The notes under the pieces: generated by a model
Told to the model about the DNA's origin: nothing
The model's input: only the letters and a program-made list of their open reading frames with translations
The model's database searches: none
Shown: one piece after another, positions 59,301 through 64,000 of the stretch
Position numbering within the stretch: position 1 is the first letter of the stretch
Layout: each line of letters begins with the position of its first letter
Position numbers and translations under genes: made by a program
DNA from: Acanthopleura granulata
Lineage: Eukaryota > Mollusca > Polyplacophora > Chitonida > Chitonidae
Length of the DNA stretch: 64,000 nt
Assembly: GCA_016165875.1 (NCBI GenBank)
Contig: JABBOT010000029.1
Span: forward strand, 4,136,774 to 4,200,773
Direction: 5' to 3'

Positions 59301-62300
59301 GCGTCTGCTGACTGGATCTTGCTGCTGACTAGATTGCCATTCGGTTATTGAGTAGTTACAGTGACAGTGATATTCTTCATCCATTTCCAGAGTTTACATG
59401 CAGTAAAACAGGCTGTTCCTATATTTCAATTATGATTCAGTGGTTTGGACTGTAAGATTAACAGAGCTTGATATTACATGTTTATGTACAGTTACATTTA
59501 CTCTTCAGAATGGGGCCATTTACATGTAGCATTTTTACAGATGTTGTTCGAATTACCATGTCAATTCAGAAACATTTTACAACTTATACAGTGTGCTTCA
59601 GCACTTCCTATTTGTCGAATTTCTATTTTCAAAGGTGGTGTCAGAAACACATGGTGTTGGTATAGTACCAGATGAAAGCTATGCCCTATGTGGTGGCCTA
59701 AATGTTGACAAAAGAAAAAGGCCAGAATAAATAACAAAATTTTCTTGACCATGGTCAGCATAACGAGCATCTCTGTTACAGGTGGACAACTACTTTGTGG
59801 CGGCTGGGATGAACTCATCGGGGTTTGCCGGAGGAGCAGGAGTGGGCAAGCACATGGCACGTTGGATCATGGAAGGAGAGCCTGACTTTGACGTCTCCTC
59901 TCTGGATATCCGACGATTTGTCGACCTCCATAACAACAAACGTTACCTCAGGGATCGGGTCAAGTACACACTAGGTGGGCAGAAAACTTTATGATTCAAC
60001 TTCCTGTTTTCAGTAGGAAATCCCTCCATAGAAAGACCTGGGAAATGATTGTCAAAGAGTAGACCCTGCTTTTCTCAACTGAGTTAGAACCATTTATCCC
60101 ATAATTTGCCCGTGTCGTTGATATGATGATAGTGAAGTTAACTTAGATATGTGAGCAACTTGGGTCATGCGCAAAATTTACAGTCCTGGGACCAATTTCA
60201 TAAAACATTGTATGGATTTTTTTCTCTGTAAATATACACTATCTGTGTTGTAGTTCCATAACAGACCTCCATTTACGGAGGAAAATGTCCACACAAAGTT
60301 TTTTGAAATTGGCCCTTGTGCATTAATAGTTAAGAAATTTCCTCACACAGTGTAATAGTATGTACGTGTTGCGTGTTAAGTTGTTTTTTTACCTGTCACA
60401 AAGGAAAAATTACCTGTCTTGGATGGGTGGATACAGTACTGTTTTGACCCCTGATATGCACAGAAACATCACCTGGCTATGCACTCATTACTGTATCCAC
60501 CACATGAGGAACACATTACTTACCTGGTACCATGATTGCAGGCTACCATGCAAAGCTGATGTACCCAAACCTGAGGGACGAGGCCACGGGACCCACCAGA
60601 CTGCGTACCTCTGTCCTCCACACCCGCCTCATGGACGCCGGTGCCATCTGGGGGCAGATCATGGGTTATGAGAGGGCCATGTACTTCACTCCCGACACAG
60701 GTATGGACAGACAAGTTATCAGTGTGAAATTTATTTATTTATTCAGGGTTTCCGCTAGATCCGTTTTGCGTCCTGTAAACGGACCCATTCCCTCACCAAA
60801 CCTGTCAAAGATCCCCCCTCAAACATACAAAATAAGTTCAAAAAGAAGCTGGAAAATTCTCCCTCAAACATTTAAAATAAGTATAAAAAAAGCTTTTCAA
60901 TCACCTGTCGAATATCTGAATTACTGTTAACATATCCTACAGATGTTAACGGTAATAAGTAGTTAAATCACCAAACTAACCAATCTGCAAACTCACCGAA
61001 CTGTGTATCCACCACTTCACCGATGAGTCCCGTTCTTGAATTCGTCATTGCATATCATATAAAGGCTGCACTGACACAGTTAGGCTGATTCATTGCAGCC
61101 GTGAATCCATCATCCAAACTCAACAAAATCACAGTGGATCACTGAACTTGAAGTCGATGAAACTGCTCACGGTGAGGTCCACACTCATGTCTTGCAAACT
61201 TACGTGTATTCAAAATTGACAAAAAAGGTAGTAAATTAAGAAGATAGGATTCAAGATTCAACCAGAAAATGGCATAGAAATGTGCAAAAGAGGTGTCCAT
61301 CCAGATATACTAAGTTAAGTGTAGGTCAGTAAGGCTCTTCGCAGGTCCAAACAGCCTGAAAGGGTTGCTGTGTTATGTAATACTGGTTGAGCACCGTTTC
61401 AGGGTGCAGATCGGTGTAACCGTTTTATCACTCTACACAATTTCACGTTTCCTTAGCACCAAATTTCTTGGCCTGGCGATGTATATTTTCTACATTCATA
61501 TCGTCACCGGCATGTGTGCAGATGAAATATTGCTCAATCAACCAATTAATCTATTAACAGTCATGAGAATTCTTGCGCCAATGATTTTAAGCCCATGCTT
61601 TGCAATGGTTTAACCAATAACCGACAGGGTAACAATTATCAAAGGCCAAAAATTTGTTTAGGGCACCATTCGCCATGATGACAGCAAGTCTTCAAATGGA
61701 CGTCAAGTTTTGTGAGCTGATTTCAGTAAATACACCTTATGTCTGGCTGTGTGAGTGGAATGAAACAGTAACAGTAATGTATTGCCTATCCAATGAAATT
61801 CAGAGGTAAATGAAGAAGGAGAAAATGGGTGAAAAGCCGATTTCAGGGGCTCTCCTGTGACGTTTTTCCAAAAATTCACGCTACCGCAATGGGGGAAAAT
61901 CCTTCACTTGCGCTCTTCCCACCTCGGGCACATGTGCCACGAGCGAGTGATCGACGATCACAAAATCAACTTGCAAAATCCATCATCCCACGCTCAAACG
62001 GACTCAAAATTTTTTCGTGGTGGAAACCCTGTTATTTCGCGTATAAAATGGCAGCCATCATTATGGTGGGAGGAAGTGGAGGAAAACTCATGACGGACGA
62101 ACCTTTCCATGTGGGACCTGAGAGCTGGAACTGATATATTATTATTAACTGAGAGGAAATCATCTTTAGCTGGACATGCACTCATTGTGGCCACAGTAGT
62201 GAGAGGCAGCTGAGTTAGTCTGAAATATAAAATTTACAGATCAAGAGCTCCTTAGAATACCAACTTTATTTGGATGGACCAATTACAGACCTAGAATTTA

Positions 62301-63582
62301 CCGGATGTTCTGAATTGGGAAGTTGTAAAAACACGTTCCCGCCTGTGAAAAATTGGTCCAAACCAGTTCCTCTTGAATTGTTCTGTTCTGTCCTTAATTA
62401 CATCACAGTTATCAGTGTAAATATAAATGTGCTCATGAAACACTTACAAGAATGGCAGTGTCACAGAATAAAGCCATGTGTTCTGCTGCGATTTGGACCA
62501 TTCTGGGTAGCCTTTCCAGGAGTCTCCCTTTGTTATCTTGTTCAACTATATAGAAATGTAGTGGAAAGCCTTTGCGTAGTTGCTGTACATGAGGTGTAGA
62601 AAAGGAGATTACATGTCCACTTTTCCAATTTCTTATGGAAATCCTGCCCTTGATGTTCATTATATTTGACATGATGTTATATTTATTTATTTATTTATTT
62701 ATTTGATTGGTGTTTTACGCAGTTCAAAAGAATATTTTACTTATACAGTGGAAATCTATGATATCATAGAATCCTATAAACACGGGTACAATACTCTTTA
62801 GAAGCTGTGAGAGCTTTGAGCTTTGGAACAGTAATTCTTTATGTGCAGAGGCACTAAATGGCTGATGGTGTGATGTTGTTTCTTGTCAGATGATTACATG
62901 GACTCGAGTTCTAAGCGTCCCCAGGGGACGTTTTGTAAGCCTAATTGGTTTGACTATGTGGAGGCGGAGTACTGGGGCTGTAAGGAAAGGGTCTGCCTCA
63001 TTGATATGTCCTCGTTTGCCAAGTTTGAGATCAAGGTACTGTATAAAGTGGTCGTCAGGAGGATGCACATTCAGCTATGTCTTTAGCAACTGTTCGTCCT
63101 GTTGGTATATTTTGTAAGATAAAATACAAAACTTGCTACGGTTTCTTAGAACTAAAAGTAGGCAAAAAGTAGACATGATGGTCTGGCCTTGCTACGGGAT
63201 GAAGCTTTGAAATACCACAAAAGGTCAAATCGTGCTGATTTGAAAGTTCTGAAAAGAGCAAGCATTCTTGAAGAAAAACTGCCAGTTATAAACCTAAGTA
63301 TCCCCAAGGTCTGGAAAGAAATGGTCTCATTTTGGTACAGTGGAAAATACACTGTACTACCACAATATTAGATCTTCTAACATATTATCATCCTGATCAT
63401 GCCAGGTGTGACTTGCTGTGTTTGTGTTGGCAGTCGCGGAATAAGGAGGCAACAGAGTACCTGCAGTACCTGTGTTCTAATGACATAGACAAGCCACTGG
63501 GCACCATCATTCACACAGGCATGCACAACTCACAAGGAGGCTACGAGAACGACACCAGTGTGATCCGGCTGGACGAGAACTA
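52920..63582 (+). CDS. PDPR-like mitochondrial FAD oxidoreductase/aminomethyltransferase-family protein (13 exons, 3'-incomplete)
   Basis: Thirteen exons with GT-AG borders join into one frame of 664 codons plus two bases, and the last exon ends at a donor, so the gene continues past the window. Residues 1-115 are a long Arg/Ser-rich leader, plausibly a mitochondrial presequence. VVICGGGVLGCSIAYHLAEA (121-140) is the FAD Rossmann fingerprint. The DAO domain runs to about residue 510, with CEHYHLLTKP, YAREWGGGLLGGGFE, NGPESFTPDG, ILGESPEV, AAGMNSSGFAGGAGVGKHMA. A GCV_T-type folate-binding domain begins around KPNWFDYVEAEYWGCKERVC, LIDMSSFAKFEI and NDIDKPLGTIIHTGM. The pattern KPxWFDxVExE, IDMSSFxKFEI and VHTGM is closest to PDPR, the regulatory subunit that tunes pyruvate dehydrogenase phosphatase in the matrix. 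DMGDH and SARDH are relatives. Oddly, residue 160 keeps the DMGDH/SARDH-type His (SSWHASGL), so the protein may bind FAD covalently and act as a dehydrogenase. Confidence 0.9.
53943..54073 (+). CDS. PDPR-like exon 2, carries the flavin-site His
   Basis: The acceptor TGTGTGTTAG ends at 53942; using the AG five bases later would break the frame, so this one is chosen. The donor TAG|GTGAGC follows 54073. It encodes SIGCGSSWHASGLVGQIK and a helix (LYTQLEEQ). The His codon CAT is at 53965-53967. Confidence 0.82.
54588..54669 (+). CDS. PDPR-like exon 3
   Basis: The acceptor TGTTTTTACAG ends at 54587 and the donor CTCA|GTAAGT follows 54669. It encodes WKEVGSLNVARTDDRMILF and ERQRVQS, the strand-helix of the substrate side of the DAO domain (compare the G-S-L/I-x-x-A motif of the family). 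Confidence 0.85.
55338..55419 (+). CDS. PDPR-like exon 4
   Basis: The acceptor CCTGTTTGTAG ends at 55337 and the donor AAG|GTACGT follows 55419. It encodes GQGLECYIISPEEAKKICPL and IRHEDIK, corresponding to the 'SPxE...LxPLL' region of DMGDH-family proteins. Confidence 0.87.
56028..56109 (+). CDS. PDPR-like exon 5
   Basis: The acceptor TTCTTTCAG ends at 56027 and the donor AGAG|GTGAGT follows 56109. It encodes GAQWVPSDGVISPTDVVNTL and ANLAKQR, matching the 'P.DG..DP..L...LA..A...G' signature of the family. Confidence 0.87.
56806..56927 (+). CDS. PDPR-like exon 6
   Basis: The acceptor CTTCTTTAG ends at 56805 and the donor CAG|GTAAGT follows 56927. It encodes VKIIEHCQVQRILTE, VKGVETSMGPVTCEYFVNC and GGQ, the second FAD-contact strand (VNCxGQW). 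Confidence 0.88.
57204..57318 (+). CDS. PDPR-like exon 7
   Basis: The acceptor CACATTTCAG ends at 57203 and the donor CCAG|GTAAGG follows 57318. It starts with the Trp completing VNCGGQW and encodes VPLHSCEHYHLLTKPIEE, the segment most similar to PDPR. Confidence 0.9.
58109..58261 (+). CDS. PDPR-like exon 8
   Basis: The acceptor TTTGTTCCAG ends at 58108 and the donor TTCC|GTAAGA follows 58261. It encodes VVRDYDGRVYAREWGGGLL, GGGFELECKPVFHEG and LLPEDWDHF. Confidence 0.9.
58671..58865 (+). mobile_element. tRNA-derived SINE in intron 8
   Basis: TTTGGCTCAGGTGGTAGAGC is a good A-box region and AGAGTTCATATCCC a B box, followed by CACTGGTGCTGTGACCAG and a G+T-rich 3' part ending in AATAAAAGATCCTCAG. 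It is a different family from the ATAAATAAA-tailed SINE. Confidence 0.6.
58957..59081 (+). CDS. PDPR-like exon 9
   Basis: The acceptor CAACTGGCAG ends at 58956 and the donor GAG|GTAGGT follows 59081. It encodes QVLLDPLLHRFPVMEQ, NGPESFTPDG and WILGESPE, the FTPDxxxxxGExP motif of the DAO domain. Confidence 0.9.
59130..59246 (-). mobile_element. SINE fragment in intron 9
   Basis: TTTCATTGGTGTTTTAAGC, CAAGAATATTTCACTTATAC, ACCATGGTGGGAGGAAACC and GGGCAGAGCCCGGAGGC; the tRNA-like head is missing. Confidence 0.75.
59782..59974 (+). CDS. PDPR-like exon 10
   Basis: The acceptor CTGTTACAG ends at 59781 and the donor CTAG|GTGGGC follows 59974. It encodes NYFVAAGMNSSGFAGGAGVG, the C-terminal FAD-binding turn of the DAO domain, and DIRRFVDLHNNKRYLRDRV. 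Confidence 0.9.
60188..60315. repeat. Short palindromic MITE in intron 10
   Basis: The left end GGGACCAATTTCATAAAAC and the right end GTTTTTTGAAATTGGCCCTT are inverted relatives about 90 bp apart. A matching right end, TTTCGTGAAATTGGCCCC, is seen near 43085-43102. Confidence 0.55.
60542..60700 (+). CDS. PDPR-like exon 11
   Basis: The acceptor CATGATTGCAG ends at 60541 and the donor ACAG|GTATGG follows 60700. It encodes the linker between the two catalytic domains: RLRTSVLHTRLMDAGAI and MGYERAMYFTPDT, matching 'LRxSPLYxRLxxxGAxxxxxxGxERPxxF' of PDPR. Confidence 0.88.
60744..62031. mobile_element. Non-autonomous hAT-like element in intron 11
   Basis: The left end is CAGGGTTTCCGCTAG and the right end, in reverse, is CAGGGTTTCCACCACG. 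The 1288-bp interior has no recognisable transposase. The right flank (TATTTCGCGTATAAAATGG, then CATTATGGTGGGAGG) is a reverse SINE body and the left flank is a TTTATTTATTTATT tail, so the element seems to sit inside a SINE. A clean 8-bp duplication is not visible. Confidence 0.6.
62032..62130 (-). repeat. SINE body fragment in intron 11
   Basis: GGCAGCCATCATTATGGTGG, ACTCATGACGGACGAACC, TTTCCATGTGGGACCTGAG. Probably the remainder of the SINE interrupted by the hAT-like element. Confidence 0.5.
62676..62750 (-). repeat. SINE 3' tail fragment in intron 11
   Basis: (ATTT)n, then TTGATTGGTGTTTTACGCAG and AAAGAATATTTTACTTATAC; 5'-truncated. Confidence 0.7.
62890..63035 (+). CDS. PDPR-like exon 12
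   Basis: The acceptor TTTCTTGTCAG ends at 62889 and the donor AAG|GTACTG follows 63035. It encodes CKPNWFDYVEAEYWGCKERV and CLIDMSSFAKFEIK, the start of the GCV_T-type domain and the strongest PDPR-type signature. Confidence 0.92.
63434..63582 (+). CDS. PDPR-like exon 13 (last one inside the window)
   Basis: The acceptor GTGTTGGCAG ends at 63433 and the donor ACTA|GTAAGT follows 63582, splitting a Tyr codon. It encodes EATEYLQYLCSNDIDKPLGT, IIHTGMHNSQGGYENDTSV and IRLDEN. The TAG that seems to end the frame at 63581-63583 lies across the splice donor and is not a real stop. Confidence 0.92.
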
Positions 63583-64000
63583 GTAAGTAGCATTTCCCTG
63601 GAAATCTGGCGAGAGCCACAGGATTTTACAAGGGGTGATTGATGGATTGATTGCAAGGAGGCCTATTAATTTACACTTGATTTGGAAGATCATTTTGATT
63701 TTTTTTCTTTTCTTGAATTTTATCTACCGATGCATCCTGTACATAAGAATTTGTCAGGGACTTTTCAGGGATGATTTCAGTGTGAGTTGATAGTACATGT
63801 AGATCAGTATAATCCGGTCAGACTGAGAAATCCAAGTCAGTGTCAAAGGCCTTTTCGCTCACTGTGATCCCTGCTGGCCAATTCCTGCATTTCCCATGAG
63901 ATTTGCTCTGTTTTCGGTACGTACAGTAGAATAACTCTTAATGCTCAGGCAGTTGTTGAATTCTTTTGCACTAAGGTTTTGTCACAGAGGTAAACCTCTG
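63583..64000. other. Intron 13 of the PDPR-like gene, continuing off the window
   Basis: Starts at the donor GTAAGTAGC; no further exon is recognised before the right edge. Confidence 0.7.

Noticed and set aside
63581..63583. TAG as the true stop of the PDPR-like protein
   Set aside because: The TAG overlaps a strong donor (ACTA|GTAAGT), and the family continues for a further few hundred residues of the aminomethyltransferase-like domain.

Overview
This window is animal nuclear DNA, most likely from a mollusc (bivalve or gastropod); another lophotrochozoan is not excluded. The reasons are GT-AG introns with short exons, an RNase-H-bearing non-LTR retrotransposon, tRNA-derived SINEs of a type common in mollusc genomes (tail ATCAAATAAATAAA, central domain containing TACGGCGTAAAACACC), and frequent ACATGTAC-like words. 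No bacterial operon, CRISPR array, rRNA or functional tRNA gene was seen.

Layout. (1) 1-21903: one uninterrupted satellite array with a unit of about 1149 bp. Each unit is a dimer of two diverged half-units of about 575 bp. From 6.3 kb on, units come in two length classes (1148 and 1150 bp) whose order repeats every seven units (8043 bp), which is a higher-order repeat. The array runs off the left edge and stops inside a unit at a 10-N gap (21904-21913). (2) 21914-32600: mostly non-coding DNA with SINEs, an unnamed dispersed repeat family, a palindromic hairpin, and one clear protein-coding exon on the minus strand (26439-26872). That exon encodes a signal peptide and the start of a PstS-type phosphate-binding-protein fold, which is unusual for an animal. 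(3) 32615-38326: a full-length but dead non-LTR retrotransposon (gag-like ORF1 with zinc knuckles; ORF2 with endonuclease, reverse transcriptase and RNase H) bounded by a 13-bp target-site duplication. (4) 38340-52891: repeat-rich DNA with SINEs, a second decayed reverse-transcriptase fragment, several MITEs (one with perfect 22-bp inverted ends and TA flanks) and a minisatellite. (5) 52892 to the right edge: at least 13 exons, all in frame, of a mitochondrial FAD-dependent oxidoreductase plus aminomethyltransferase-like protein of the PDPR/DMGDH/SARDH family, closest to PDPR-like proteins; the gene continues beyond the window.

The two real genes have no evident functional link. Most of the remaining sequence is transposable elements and satellite. 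The items most worth following are the PstS-like exon, the nested (half-unit, unit, heptamer) satellite, and the retained flavin-attachment histidine in the PDPR-like protein.
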